Below are positions 1 to 8,103 of a stretch of DNA of 64,000 nt, piece after piece (the stretch's first letter is position 1; each line of letters starts with the position of its first letter). The stretch covers positions 1,335,954 to 1,399,953 of the forward strand of contig NZ_CP065691.1 of assembly GCF_016027715.1 (NCBI RefSeq), given 5' to 3'. Made by a program: the position numbers and the translations under genes. Origin of the DNA: Lactococcus garvieae (GTDB lineage: Bacteria > Bacillota > Bacilli > Lactobacillales > Streptococcaceae). The notes beneath the pieces were generated by a model, which saw only the letters and a list, made by a program, of their open reading frames with translations, was not told where the DNA came from and did no database searches.

Positions 1-149
1 ATTAGTTCATTTGCACCAATGGCAACAATACCATTTTCACGTTTTGCATAGGCAGCTCTTGACTTCCACCCCATCTGTTTAGCAACATCGTCCTGAGTTA
101 AATCTTTAGCAATTCGTTCTGCCTTGATTCTACTTAAATCAATAGTCAT
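1..149 (-). CDS. Cro-type HTH regulator of prophage (partial, runs off left edge)
   Basis: The minus strand reads an ATG at 147-149 preceded by a good ribosome binding site (AAAGGAG), then 49 codons to the window edge. The peptide (MTIDLSRIKAERIAKD, LTQDDVAKQMGWKSRAAYAKRENG) is a helix-turn-helix of the XRE/Cro class. It is transcribed divergently from the repressor at 329 across a shared operator region, the normal place of the first lytic gene in a temperate lactococcal phage. The C terminus is outside the window, so length and subfamily cannot be judged. Cro identity is inferred from position. Confidence 0.75.
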   Translation of the reverse strand, partial: MTIDLSRIKAERIAKDLTQDDVAKQMGWKSRAAYAKRENGIVAIGANEL

Positions 150-173
150 ATATTTTTCTCCTTTCTCTTCATC

Positions 174-288
174 GTTCTTTTTCGAGAACAAAATAATAAT
201 AACATTATCGTTCTCTCTTGTCAACAAAAAAGATATAAAAAAACACAAAAAAATATTTTACATTTACTTCTTGTGCTTTTTTGGGAAC
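174..288. promoter_or_regulatory. Three-site operator region of the prophage switch
   Basis: Three 16-bp copies of GTTCT-N6-AGAAC lie between the divergent cro and cI genes: 174-189 (perfect arms), 210-225 (right arm TCAAC) and 273-288 (GTGCT/GGAAC). The second overlaps the -35 of the leftward promoter, the first lies just downstream of its -10, and the third overlaps the -35 of the rightward promoter. This fits repressor control of the lytic promoter plus autoregulation. The repeats and overlaps are seen directly; the binding protein is inferred. Confidence 0.7.
196..224 (-). promoter_or_regulatory. Leftward (lytic, cro) promoter
   Basis: On the minus strand TTGACA (219-224) and TATTAT (196-201) are separated by 17 bp. 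Transcription would start near 189 and read the Cro-type gene starting at 149. Operator copies overlap both promoter elements. Confidence 0.75.
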
Positions 289-299
289 AATGATATAAT
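271..299 (+). promoter_or_regulatory. Rightward (lysogeny, cI) promoter
   Basis: TTGTGC (271-276) and TATAAT (294-299) are separated by 17 bp, about 30 bp upstream of the repressor ATG. The third operator copy (273-288) covers the -35 and spacer, so the repressor probably controls its own synthesis. Confidence 0.7.
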
Positions 300-328
300 G
301 TTTTTATCAACTTAATAGAGAGAAAAAC

Positions 329-841
329 ATGCGAACAAATGAAGAAATAGTAAAAATACTAATAGATGAAAAAGACAAACAAAATCTTTCCATATCTGAA
401 CTCGCTCGCCGTGTAGATATGGCAAAGTCTGCTGTGTCTAGATATTTTAATTTCACAAGAGAATTTCCTTTGAATCGTGCTGATGACTTCGCTAAAGTTT
501 TAGGGATTTCTACAGAATATCTATTGGGAATATCTAAGGAAGATACAGCCAGTACATCAGAACTTGATTTTCCTATTATAGAAGAAACAGTTGAAACTAT
601 GAAAAAACTTGATGAACCTCGTCAGAAAATTGTGCTTGATACTGCCAAAGAGCAACATAAAGAGCAGGAAGCAGAAAAAGTCTTATCATTAAATCACTAT
701 AAATTATCCGATGAGTACCTTGATGCTCAGATTAATAAAGCCAGCGCTTATGGCGGCGGAGAACTTAGTGATAATGACAAAGAGTTTTTCAAGCGTCTTT
801 TAAAAAATACTCTTCAAGAAAGAATTGACCGTGAGGAGTAA
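329..841 (+). CDS. cI-type prophage repressor (XRE HTH)
   Basis: A 170-residue protein. Residues about 5-67 form an XRE helix-turn-helix (NLSISELARRVDMAKSAVSR; ISTEYLLGI closes the domain). The rest is an acidic, helical C-terminal part of about 100 residues with no S24/LexA peptidase motif, so self-cleavage is not expected. That matches repressors that are removed by an ImmA-type protease, and such a gene follows at 850, only 8 bp downstream. The preceding promoter carries an operator copy in its -35. Role: keeps the lytic promoter off in the lysogen. HTH is certain; cI role is inferred from position and neighbours. Confidence 0.85.
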   Translation: MRTNEEIVKILIDEKDKQNLSISELARRVDMAKSAVSRYFNFTREFPLNRADDFAKVLGISTEYLLGISKEDTASTSELDFPIIEETVETMKKLDEPRQKIVLDTAKEQHKEQEAEKVLSLNHYKLSDEYLDAQINKASAYGGGELSDNDKEFFKRLLKNTLQERIDREE

Positions 842-849
842 AATGATTT

Positions 850-1287
850 ATGGGAAAATTAAGAGAATTGTCTCGTGAACTTGGTGCTGAAATAATATAT
901 TTTAATGCTATCGAAAATGGTGTTGAACTGGAAAGCGACACCAAGGGAGTTTACTTACCGGATGACAATGTTATATATATACGTGATGATCTAACAATAT
1001 ATGAACAAGAAAATGTTATTCTTCATGAACTTGGCCATTGCTATTATGGTCATGTACATTACGATTGCCATTCAAAGGGCTATAGTAGTAAACAGGAAGC
1101 AGAAGCCAATTCATATATGGTAGCCTATAGATTTAAGGAATGGCTTCTAACTTGGGATTTTGCTCCACTTCCCGAGGAATTGAGTGTCCAACGTTTCATG
1201 AATGCTTATCATTTTGAATATAAAGTTGAGCATTTATGTGAGGATATGCTAGAGCAATATAATGCTGAGTATTATGAAACTGTTTAA
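850..1287 (+). CDS. ImmA/IrrE-type metallopeptidase
   Basis: A 145-residue protein with the zinc metallopeptidase motif HELGH at residues 59-63 (H59, E60, H63), flanked by a typical ImmA/IrrE fold segment (DDNVIYIRDDL before; EAEANSYMVAYRF after, with the third ligand region). ImmA proteins of Bacillus mobile elements cleave or inactivate the cognate cI-type repressor after a damage or quorum signal. Here it lies 8 bp behind the repressor and is surely cotranscribed. It ends before a small inverted repeat (AACGTG/CACGTT, 1295-1313) that may attenuate transcription into the lipoprotein gene. Confidence 0.88.
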   Translation: MGKLRELSRELGAEIIYFNAIENGVELESDTKGVYLPDDNVIYIRDDLTIYEQENVILHELGHCYYGHVHYDCHSKGYSSKQEAEANSYMVAYRFKEWLLTWDFAPLPEELSVQRFMNAYHFEYKVEHLCEDMLEQYNAEYYETV

Positions 1288-1334
1288 ATAAAAGAACGTG
1301 CGCTAATCACGTTAAAAGGGTAAGGAGATAATTA

Positions 1335-2129
1335 ATGAAAAAATTGGGATTAATGATAGTTATGCTATTTTCTATTATTGCTTTGAGTGCTTGTTCAAAT
1401 TCTAATAAAACAGCTGAAGAACTACCTAAATCAGAATCTAAAAAGCCAATTCCTAGTGGTTATATAAAAATTTCTGATCCATATTTTAAACCAAAGGAAC
1501 AAGTTCAAGAAGAATTTAATCAATTAGGTCTAAAAGTAAAATTTGTAGTAACTAATTTTGATGAAAAGGCCGAGTCAAATTCAAAAAAAATAATTAAAGG
1601 AATGTGCGATCAGATTAGTTCTCAACCTAATGTAGAATATTTTGATGTTGATGAGTATGATAATCCAGATATTAGCTATTATGCTAAAAAAGGTAGTACC
1701 ATAATTATTGGGTATTCTGACCACGATTATACACCAAAATCAATGAGTAAAAGTGCAACTACCAGTCCTTCTTCCAATATTACCCCTTCAAGTTCTAAAG
1801 AAGATTCACAACCTTCAACAAATAAAGATGCTGGTAAAGTATCCAGAGAATTTCAAAATGCATTATCATCAGCTAATAATTATTTAGATTATTCATCTTT
1901 TTCAAAAGAGGGTTTAAAAGAACAATTAATTTTTGAACAATTTCCTGAAGATGCTGCTCAATATGCAATTGACAATGTAAAAGTTGATTGGAACGAGCAA
2001 GCACTTAAAACTGCGAAATCTTATCTTGATTATTCGTCGTTCTCAAATGCAGACCTTCAAGATCAATTAATCTATGATAAGTTTACCCCCGAGCAAGCTC
2101 AGTACGCTATAAATAATTTACCAGAGTAA
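1335..2129 (+). CDS. Ltp-family lipoprotein, probable superinfection exclusion
   Basis: A 264-residue lipoprotein: signal peptide and lipobox (IIALSAC, lipidated Cys about residue 20). The C terminus holds two repeats of about 45 residues beginning ANNYLDYSSFSKEGLKEQL and AKSYLDYSSFSNADLQDQL, the signature of the host-cell-surface-exposed lipoprotein (Ltp) domain. In phage TP-J34 the Ltp protein blocks DNA entry of related phages. Residues about 40-130 form an extra domain that vaguely recalls PASTA folds and is followed by a Ser/Thr-rich linker; the TP-J34 protein is shorter and lacks it. The gene sits in the lysogeny module, so it would be made in the lysogen. RBS is AAGGAG. Confidence 0.82.
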   Translation: MKKLGLMIVMLFSIIALSACSNSNKTAEELPKSESKKPIPSGYIKISDPYFKPKEQVQEEFNQLGLKVKFVVTNFDEKAESNSKKIIKGMCDQISSQPNVEYFDVDEYDNPDISYYAKKGSTIIIGYSDHDYTPKSMSKSATTSPSSNITPSSSKEDSQPSTNKDAGKVSREFQNALSSANNYLDYSSFSKEGLKEQLIFEQFPEDAAQYAIDNVKVDWNEQALKTAKSYLDYSSFSNADLQDQLIYDKFTPEQAQYAINNLPE

Positions 2130-2140
2130 CTTAAAATAAA

Positions 2141-2179
2141 AAATCCGTCCTAAACTTTGGCGAGTCCCAGGACGGATTT
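2141..2179. terminator. Stem-loop between ltp and the recombinase gene
   Basis: Perfect 11-bp arms AAATCCGTCCT (2141-2151) and AGGACGGATTT (2169-2179) with a 17-nt loop. On the plus strand no U-tract follows the stem; on the minus strand the stem is followed by TTTTTTATTTT, so the intrinsic terminator signature points leftward, against the genes around it. It may be a bidirectional or 3'-end-protecting structure for the ltp mRNA. Confidence 0.7.
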
Positions 2180-2255
2180 AGATCTAGTACAGAAACAACA
2201 CGGCAATCGTGAAGTTTTCTTGTACCATTATAACAAAAAGAAAGGTACAAATACA

Positions 2256-3704
2256 ATGAAAAAAGTAGCAGTGTACGCCCGTGTTTCAACTACCGTACAA
2301 GCTGAAGAGGGTTACTCTATTTCAGAACAAACAGACAAACTTTCCAAATATTGTGAAATAATGGGATGGACAGTCTACAATACTTATACCGATGCCGGAT
2401 TTACTGGGTCAAATATTGAACGTCCTGCAATGCAACAACTCATAAAAGATGCTAAAGAAAGTAAATTTGATACTGTCCTTGTGTATAAGTTAGATCGACT
2501 AAGTCGCTCTCAAAAAGATACATTATTTCTTATTGAGGATGTTTTCAATAAAATTGGAATTGGGTTTGTCAGTCTACAAGAAAAGTTTGATACTACTACT
2601 CCTTTTGGGAAAGCAATGATTGGTATCCTCTCAGTCTTTGCACAGCTTGAACGTGAACAGATTAAAGAGCGTATGGCATTAGGATATGCTGGACGAATAA
2701 AGAGCGGTAAAACGGCTGCTCATAGCATACAGCCATTCGGTTATGATTACAATAAAGAAAAAGGAATATTATCAGCAAATCCACTACAAGCAAGTATAGT
2801 AAAACGTATATTTGAAATGTACCTGGACGGTGTCAGCATCGTTAAAATAGTAAGAATTTTAAATGACGAAGGGCACATTGGTAAAGAGAAACTTTGGGCA
2901 CCAACTACAGTCAGAAGAACCCTTGCAAATCCAGTATATATTGGGTCTCAATTATTTAAAGGTGACCTCTATAAAACAGATAATGATGTCATAATTGACG
3001 AAAAAGTTTATTGGGCTGTACAAGATGAACTAGCAAAAAGGAATAAAAAAGTTAAAGAAGCAAATAATAATCCAAAACCTTTTCAGTCTAAATATATGCT
3101 ATCAGGTATCTTGAAATGTGGAAAGTGTGGAAAACCTCTAATTATTGTTGTGGGTAACAAGAAAAAAGATGGAACTACAAACAATCGTTATCAATGTTAC
3201 TACAGAAAAACAGGAGGGGGGAGCCGTCCTGTTGATTTCAATGAAAATAATGCCTGTGATTCCGGATATTTTCGACAAGATGCTTTAGAGAAGTATGTAA
3301 TAGATTCAATTTCAGAATTACAAATCAATGATCAATTATTAGAAACAGCTGTATCCACTACGGAAGATAGTAACAAAGTAGATACTATGTCATTAAAAAA
3401 AGAACTTGATAGACTTGAAAAAGAATTGGCCAAATATAAAAATATGTATATGATTGATGCAATATCATTGGAAGAGCTTCAAGAACAAACTAAGCAGAAT
3501 ACCCTTAGAAAAAAATCTATCATTAATCAACTTAATCAAGATAAAACTGAGGTAAATAATCTCCGTATCTCTAGAGCAAAAAAACTTCTTTCTTCAAAAA
3601 ACATAAGTGAACTTCCTTATGGTGAACAAAAAATCATGGTAAACACGATTATCAATAAAATTATATGTACCAATGCTGAATATTCTATAATATGGAACTT
3701 CTAA
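2256..3704 (+). CDS. Large serine recombinase (phage integrase)
   Basis: A 482-residue protein from the ATG at 2256. The frame is open back to 2157, but that part lies in the stem-loop and lacks a binding site, whereas 2256 has AAAGG 10 bases upstream. Residues 1-150 are the resolvase catalytic domain (YARVST with nucleophile Ser about residue 10; YKLDRLSRSQKD; QLEREQIKERM). A recombinase domain (about 160-260) follows, then a zinc ribbon (CGKCGKPL ... CYY ... ACDSGYF) and a C-terminal coiled coil. This is the architecture of TP901-1/phiC31 integrases. It is the last gene before host fabZ, so the attachment junction should lie in 3705-3777. Confidence 0.93.
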   Translation: MKKVAVYARVSTTVQAEEGYSISEQTDKLSKYCEIMGWTVYNTYTDAGFTGSNIERPAMQQLIKDAKESKFDTVLVYKLDRLSRSQKDTLFLIEDVFNKIGIGFVSLQEKFDTTTPFGKAMIGILSVFAQLEREQIKERMALGYAGRIKSGKTAAHSIQPFGYDYNKEKGILSANPLQASIVKRIFEMYLDGVSIVKIVRILNDEGHIGKEKLWAPTTVRRTLANPVYIGSQLFKGDLYKTDNDVIIDEKVYWAVQDELAKRNKKVKEANNNPKPFQSKYMLSGILKCGKCGKPLIIVVGNKKKDGTTNNRYQCYYRKTGGGSRPVDFNENNACDSGYFRQDALEKYVIDSISELQINDQLLETAVSTTEDSNKVDTMSLKKELDRLEKELAKYKNMYMIDAISLEELQEQTKQNTLRKKSIINQLNQDKTEVNNLRISRAKKLLSSKNISELPYGEQKIMVNTIINKIICTNAEYSIIWNF

Positions 3705-3777
3705 TGTTTTTATACATAAAACAATAAAAATAGTGATATAATAAGATAGTACAAATAAAAAATGAGGTACTATTAAT
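3705..3777 (+). promoter_or_regulatory. fabZ leader: promoter, hairpin, probable att junction
   Basis: TATAAT at 3737-3742 gives a -10 about 35 bp before the fabZ ATG; no good -35 is visible. Directly after it ATAGTAC (3746-3752) and GTACTAT (3767-3773) can pair around a 14-nt loop, partly covering the GAGG ribosome binding site (3764-3767). As the recombinase gene ends at 3704, the element's attachment junction must be about here, so this promoter may be element-derived. Serine integrases use very short cores, so the exact point cannot be read from one end. Confidence 0.5.
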
Positions 3778-4236
3778 ATGACAAATTCAAAGTATGCACT
3801 CTCAGCAACAGAAGTTATGGAAGTTATTCCTAATCGCTATCCAATTATGTTTATCGATTATGTTGACGAAATTTCAGAAAACAAGATTCTTGCTACAAAA
3901 AATGTAACAATCAATGAAGAAGTTTTCAATGGACATTTCCCTGGTAACCCGACCTTCCCTGGTGTTTTGATTTTGGAGAGTTTAGCACAAGCTGGCTCTA
4001 TCTTGATTCTCAAAAAAGAAGAATTTCAAGGTAAAATGGCCTATATCGGAGCTATTGATAAAGCAAAATTCCGTCAAAAGGTTGTACCTGGTGATGTTAT
4101 GAAATTAGAATTTGAAATTACAAAATTCCGTGGTAAAGTTGGTAAAGCAGACGCTGCTGCTTATGTCGATGGCAAAAAAGTAACAACTTGTGAGTTCACT
4201 TTCATCGTTGATGAAGCTGCTGAACAAGAGAAATAA
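3778..4236 (+). CDS. fabZ: 3-hydroxyacyl-ACP dehydratase FabZ
   Basis: A 152-residue protein of normal FabZ length. It dehydrates 3-hydroxyacyl-ACP to trans-2-enoyl-ACP in type II fatty acid elongation, in the cytoplasm. The hot-dog fold signature is clear: GHFPGNPTFPG with catalytic His53, and LESLAQAG with Glu67. It stands alone here between a phage recombinase and a convergent regulator; a partner such as fabI, if present, would have been separated by the integrated element or lies elsewhere. It ends at a convergent bidirectional terminator. Confidence 0.93.
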   Translation: MTNSKYALSATEVMEVIPNRYPIMFIDYVDEISENKILATKNVTINEEVFNGHFPGNPTFPGVLILESLAQAGSILILKKEEFQGKMAYIGAIDKAKFRQKVVPGDVMKLEFEITKFRGKVGKADAAAYVDGKKVTTCEFTFIVDEAAEQEK

Positions 4237-4248
4237 AAAAGAGCAATC

Positions 4249-4280
4249 AAAAAGCCTCCTTGCTAGATAGGATGTTTTTT
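4249..4280. terminator. Bidirectional terminator between fabZ and rpiR-type gene
   Basis: AAAAAGCCTCCT (4249-4260) pairs with AGGATGTTTTTT (4269-4280) with one mismatch and one GU pair around an 8-nt loop. There is an A-tract on one side and a T-tract on the other, so it can stop both convergent transcripts. Confidence 0.8.
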
Positions 4281-4289
4281 AATATTCAT

Positions 4290-5045
4290 TTACTTATACT
4301 TTATTTTTCCCATGTTCCGATAGACCACATAACTGTCAGATAAAATGCGGGCGTTCATCTGTAAAGACATGCGACTTGCTGTATCTACACTTTCGATTTC
4401 TAATTTTTTTAAGGGACTTTCGTGAGAAAGCATCGTTAAATCTGAAATTTGCTCTAGGGTACTGCCCAAACCACTGCTTAAAAGTAATATCTTACTCCCT
4501 TTTGATTTTGCTAATCTTACTGCATTTACGAGACTTGGTGTTTCACCACTTTGTGAAATAACTAAGATCACATCCCTACTTGTAGACTGTTTAGAAAAAT
4601 ATAGTAACAAGTCATCATCATCAATATTAAAGCACGAACGATTTAAAAGATTAAATTTTCGAACCAGATAATTGGCGATTGGTGTTGTTGATCCCAAAGC
4701 AAAGATATAAAGGTGCTCTGCCCTATGAAGAATTGTAACCATCTCCTCAACAAGTTCTGCCGACAATAAATCAATTGTTTTTAGAACTTCTTCTAAATTT
4801 TTATTAATTACAGCATTAATATCATCGGAAAAGTTACCAACTCTTCTTGTTACTTTATTTTTGGTCAAGCTCCGATATTCAGAATAGCCAGAGTACCCTT
4901 TTTTCTTTAAAGTACGGATAATACTAGATGTTGACACATGCATGAGCTTTGCAAGCTCGGTGATATTCATTTTAAGATTCTCAGGGTTATTTATCAAATA
5001 GCTATAAATATACTGTTCAGTATGAGTCAATTTTTCTTTTTTCAT
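4290..5045 (-). CDS. RpiR/MurR-family transcriptional regulator
   Basis: A 251-residue protein. N-terminal HTH of the RpiR type at about residues 1-75 (LTHTEQYIYSYLINNP; NITELAKLMHVSTSSIIRTLKKKGYSGYSEY) and a SIS sugar-phosphate isomerase-like domain at about 105-240 (LYIFALGSTTPIANYLVRKF; VILVISQSGETPSLVNAVRLAKSKGSKILLL). Such proteins sense phosphosugars and regulate PTS and amino-sugar operons. It is the distal member of the sugar locus but has its own promoter (5086-5114). The likely targets are the palindromes at 10227-10241 and 10820-10830; that is inference. RBS is AAGGGAT. Confidence 0.88.
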   Translation of the reverse strand: MKKEKLTHTEQYIYSYLINNPENLKMNITELAKLMHVSTSSIIRTLKKKGYSGYSEYRSLTKNKVTRRVGNFSDDINAVINKNLEEVLKTIDLLSAELVEEMVTILHRAEHLYIFALGSTTPIANYLVRKFNLLNRSCFNIDDDDLLLYFSKQSTSRDVILVISQSGETPSLVNAVRLAKSKGSKILLLSSGLGSTLEQISDLTMLSHESPLKKLEIESVDTASRMSLQMNARILSDSYVVYRNMGKIKYK

Positions 5046-5085
5046 GGTAATCCCTTCGCGCTTATCCCTTATCTAGCTTAATTCT

Positions 5086-5114
5086 ATTGTAACTAAAAAC
5101 TATTACTCACACAA
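5086..5114 (-). promoter_or_regulatory. Promoter of the RpiR-type regulator
   Basis: Minus strand TTGTGT (5109-5114) and TACAAT (5086-5091) with a 17-bp spacer, about 40 bp upstream of the regulator ATG. Confidence 0.6.
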
Positions 5115-5148
5115 ATGTTAAAAAGGAACAAGCTAAATCCTAAGGCTT

Positions 5149-6321
5149 CTATTGATGCACTTCTGACTCTTTACTTTTAGTAGTTAGCTTATTATAGAAT
5201 ATTACTACAAATCCAAATGCAAAAATGCTAATAAACAGATAACTCATCAGAATTCCGCGAACACCAATGTAATCTATTGTGGAAGCATAGAGTTGTGCCA
5301 GTACTACCCCTGCCAGGTTCGCTATAAACATATAACGCATAGTTAGTGTCCCCATGATTTTTTCGCTTAGATGGGATTTTAGAATTGTTAGAACTCCAAC
5401 ATAAAGAAAAGCAAAATTTACACCATGTAAGAGATAGGTGGCGATAAAAGTCAATGCATTAGGACTCATCAAGGCTAGTGCCCATCGCAAAATGGAAGCC
5501 AAAAAGCCAACTATGAGGATTCTCTGTGCTCCCACTTTACGTATCCAAGCATCCACTACATAAAAAGCCGAAACTTCGGACACACAAGAACCGAGAAAAA
5601 CTGCAATACTTACGTAAAGTGTAACTTGTTGCAAAGGCAAGGAGAATTGCTCACGCAGATAGCCATTAAAGAGATATCCGAAAGATCCAGGTAAAGTCGT
5701 TATCAAGGCACAAGCAAGAATCAATAAGGTTGCTTGGAAAGGAATTTTAACTTTCGAACGACTTATATTTTGTAGATTTCTAGTTTTTGAAAAGGGAGCT
5801 TTGAGTTGTAAAAATAACAAGATTAGATTGATCCCTGCTGACAAAATCATTAAGGCGGAAATATCAAAGCCTAGTAGTAAAATACCGCTCACAATAAAGC
5901 CGCTGGTCGCATAGCCCAATGAACCAAACATACGAAATTTTCCAAAATCCAACCCTTTACGATTCACTTCCTCTAAGACGGAGCTTTCATAAAAAATATC
6001 GCATCCCACTGCTCCTATTTGATAAATCATGAAAGCCATCACAAAAATAGTGGGCTCATTTACGATAAAAAGTAGTAATGAAAGTACAATGCGCACTACT
6101 AAGGTACAACATATCACAAAATTACGCCACTTTCCCTGCTTCAAAAGTTTACCATAAAGAAAAAGTGAGCCTATAACGATAAGTTGTACTAAGGTCAGCA
6201 CTTGTAAGCTCACTGAAGTCCCGACATTTTTTACTAGCATCAACGGTTCATATTGAAAAATCCACATTGCTGTTAGCACTGAATACATATAGAGTTGAAT
6301 ACGATATATTATATTTGTCAC
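5149..6321 (-). CDS. MFS transporter (sugar or nucleoside symporter-like)
   Basis: A 390-residue protein with about 12 membrane helices in two six-helix halves and the GKFRMFGSLGYATSGFIVSG segment common to the LacY/nucleoside-symporter-like (MFS_1-like) group. It starts with GTG at 6319-6321, with AAAGG eight bases upstream; no ATG is close. It lies between the terminator of the PTS operon (6386-6431) and the RpiR gene, so it is probably made from its own weak promoter. Substrate unknown; context suggests uptake of a related sugar or export of a by-product. Confidence 0.8.
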   Translation of the reverse strand: MTNIIYRIQLYMYSVLTAMWIFQYEPLMLVKNVGTSVSLQVLTLVQLIVIGSLFLYGKLLKQGKWRNFVICCTLVVRIVLSLLLFIVNEPTIFVMAFMIYQIGAVGCDIFYESSVLEEVNRKGLDFGKFRMFGSLGYATSGFIVSGILLLGFDISALMILSAGINLILLFLQLKAPFSKTRNLQNISRSKVKIPFQATLLILACALITTLPGSFGYLFNGYLREQFSLPLQQVTLYVSIAVFLGSCVSEVSAFYVVDAWIRKVGAQRILIVGFLASILRWALALMSPNALTFIATYLLHGVNFAFLYVGVLTILKSHLSEKIMGTLTMRYMFIANLAGVVLAQLYASTIDYIGVRGILMSYLFISIFAFGFVVIFYNKLTTKSKESEVHQ

Positions 6322-6385
6322 GTTTTTATACCTTTACGATTAATTTTTTAAGAACATCTTTTTTGAAAATATATCAAATACAAAT

Positions 6386-6431
6386 AAAAATCGCACCAGC
6401 CATTATTGTCTGTATATAGTGTGCGATTTTT
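6386..6431 (-). terminator. Terminator of the PTS operon
   Basis: Perfect 11-bp arms AAAAATCGCAC (6386-6396) and GTGCGATTTTT (6421-6431) with a T-rich run following on the minus strand. It lies just after the EIICB stop and separates the PTS operon from the MFS gene. Confidence 0.85.
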
Positions 6432-6452
6432 ATATTTTAAAAACACTTTCAT

Positions 6453-8063
6453 TTATTGCTGAGAAGACACATTATCGTGATTAGCTACCTTACCACTTCT
6501 CAAATCTTCTACATATTCTTGAAGTGAATCTTTTACGCTCTCGACCCCAAGTCCAACCACAATTTGAATATGCTTTTGCTTATCAACAACCCCAGAAGAG
6601 GGATATTCTTTGAGCTTATTAATGTCAACCTTGCTTTCCTCATAAACATCTAATCTCAGTCTTGTGAAGCAGTTATAAATATTTTCAATATTATCCACAC
6701 CACCAAGTCCGGCAATAATCAGGTCTAAGTTCTCATTTTTTTCGACTACTGCTGTTTCATTGGTTGATGTTGTAGATTTTTTTGTTTTAAAACTATTAAT
6801 TTTTTCTTTTACTTCTTCCATTTTTTGACGGCCGATGGTAGGAATGTTAAGCTTGATAATCATTGTCTTGAAGACAAAGTACTCAAGCGCAGCCAGTCCT
6901 AGCCCAATAGGAATTAGTAACCAAGTGTTTGCCAATTCCATCGGTACAGATAATGCGTACATGGTTGTATTAATAATATTTTCAACAAACATTTCAAGTC
7001 CTAAAACATTTGAAATAAATAAGCCAAAACCGTAAACAATCGCATGTGCAAACCAAAGAATTGGTGAAATGAATAAGAACAAGAATTCTAAGGGTTCAGT
7101 AATTCCTGCAAAGGCTGCAGCAAATACTGCTGGGATTACAATTGCTTTAACTTTCTGTTTATTTTCTGGAAGTGAAGTTTTAATAAAGGCTAAAGCAATA
7201 CCGATTGGTAAAGCAATATAACCAAAGTTAACCAAGTAACCAATTGATTCATGAATTGTACTGATCTGATTAATGTTACCAACCTGTGCCAACCAAATAT
7301 TCATAGCACCGTGGTAGCTTTGACCTGCAATTTCTGCTGTTCCACCTAATGGTGTGTAGTAAAGTGGCATCCAGAGTAAGTGGTGCATACCAAATGGTAA
7401 AAGCATACGATTAAGAAAACCATACAGGAAGAAGCCAAATGAACCCATGCCGCTCATAGCATTTACTGCTGCATTTACACCCCCATTGATTGGTGGCCAA
7501 ATATAAGTGACAAGAATTGCAGCAAGAATTGTCACAGCAATAATCAAGACATAAGCAAACTTCGTTCCCTCATAAGGGGAGAGATATTTGTGAAATTTAA
7601 CATCACCAAAACGATTAACAAAGTAACCCACCATGATTCCTAAGGCAATACCTAAGAATACACCCATGTCTGTTACTTGGATACCAAGCACTAAGTTTTG
7701 TCCAGTACCAAATAAACCTTGTTCGCCAGGTTCGGCTAATCTTCCTGTAAAGTCAAGCCAGTAATTATTAGCAAACAAGAAAATCATAAAGGTTGTAATC
7801 CCTAAAATTGCAGCATCAGTTTTCTTTTTCTTAGCCATGGCTGCTGCAATACCGACACAGAAAATAACAGATAATTGACTAATTGCACCATTTGTAATAA
7901 CAGTGAAAATACCTGTCCCAAACTCTTTAATAGCTCCTGGCATAAAGTCCAGTTTTAATACTGCGGCAACTGAAATAATCAGACCAGAAACGGCCATAAA
8001 CATGACAGGCTGAATAATAGCACGTGAGAAGGTTTGTGCTCCTTTTTGAATTTTTTCTTTCAT
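6453..8063 (-). CDS. PTS EIICB permease, glucose/maltose superfamily
   Basis: A 536-residue membrane protein. EIIC of the glucose superfamily (residues about 1-420; FGMHHLLWMPLYYTPLGG and ITEPLEFLFLFISPILW are the hallmark segments) followed by a linker and an EIIB domain with phosphorylatable Cys465 in NCFTRLRLDV. The order and segments are closest to GlvC/MalX-type alpha-glucoside permeases. It lacks an EIIA domain; a glucose-type EIIA is encoded at the head of the operon (10232-10702). It imports and phosphorylates a sugar, presumably a disaccharide later cut by the GH4 enzyme. It is the last gene before the operon terminator. Confidence 0.88.
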   Translation of the reverse strand: MKEKIQKGAQTFSRAIIQPVMFMAVSGLIISVAAVLKLDFMPGAIKEFGTGIFTVITNGAISQLSVIFCVGIAAAMAKKKKTDAAILGITTFMIFLFANNYWLDFTGRLAEPGEQGLFGTGQNLVLGIQVTDMGVFLGIALGIMVGYFVNRFGDVKFHKYLSPYEGTKFAYVLIIAVTILAAILVTYIWPPINGGVNAAVNAMSGMGSFGFFLYGFLNRMLLPFGMHHLLWMPLYYTPLGGTAEIAGQSYHGAMNIWLAQVGNINQISTIHESIGYLVNFGYIALPIGIALAFIKTSLPENKQKVKAIVIPAVFAAAFAGITEPLEFLFLFISPILWFAHAIVYGFGLFISNVLGLEMFVENIINTTMYALSVPMELANTWLLIPIGLGLAALEYFVFKTMIIKLNIPTIGRQKMEEVKEKINSFKTKKSTTSTNETAVVEKNENLDLIIAGLGGVDNIENIYNCFTRLRLDVYEESKVDINKLKEYPSSGVVDKQKHIQIVVGLGVESVKDSLQEYVEDLRSGKVANHDNVSSQQ

Positions 8064-8103
8064 TTATTTTCCTTACTTTTATTTTCTTCAAAAATCTATA
8101 AGT

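Noticed and set aside
2157-2255. N-terminal extension of the serine recombinase
   Set aside because: It begins inside a stem-loop, has no binding site, and the family starts at the ATG at 2256.
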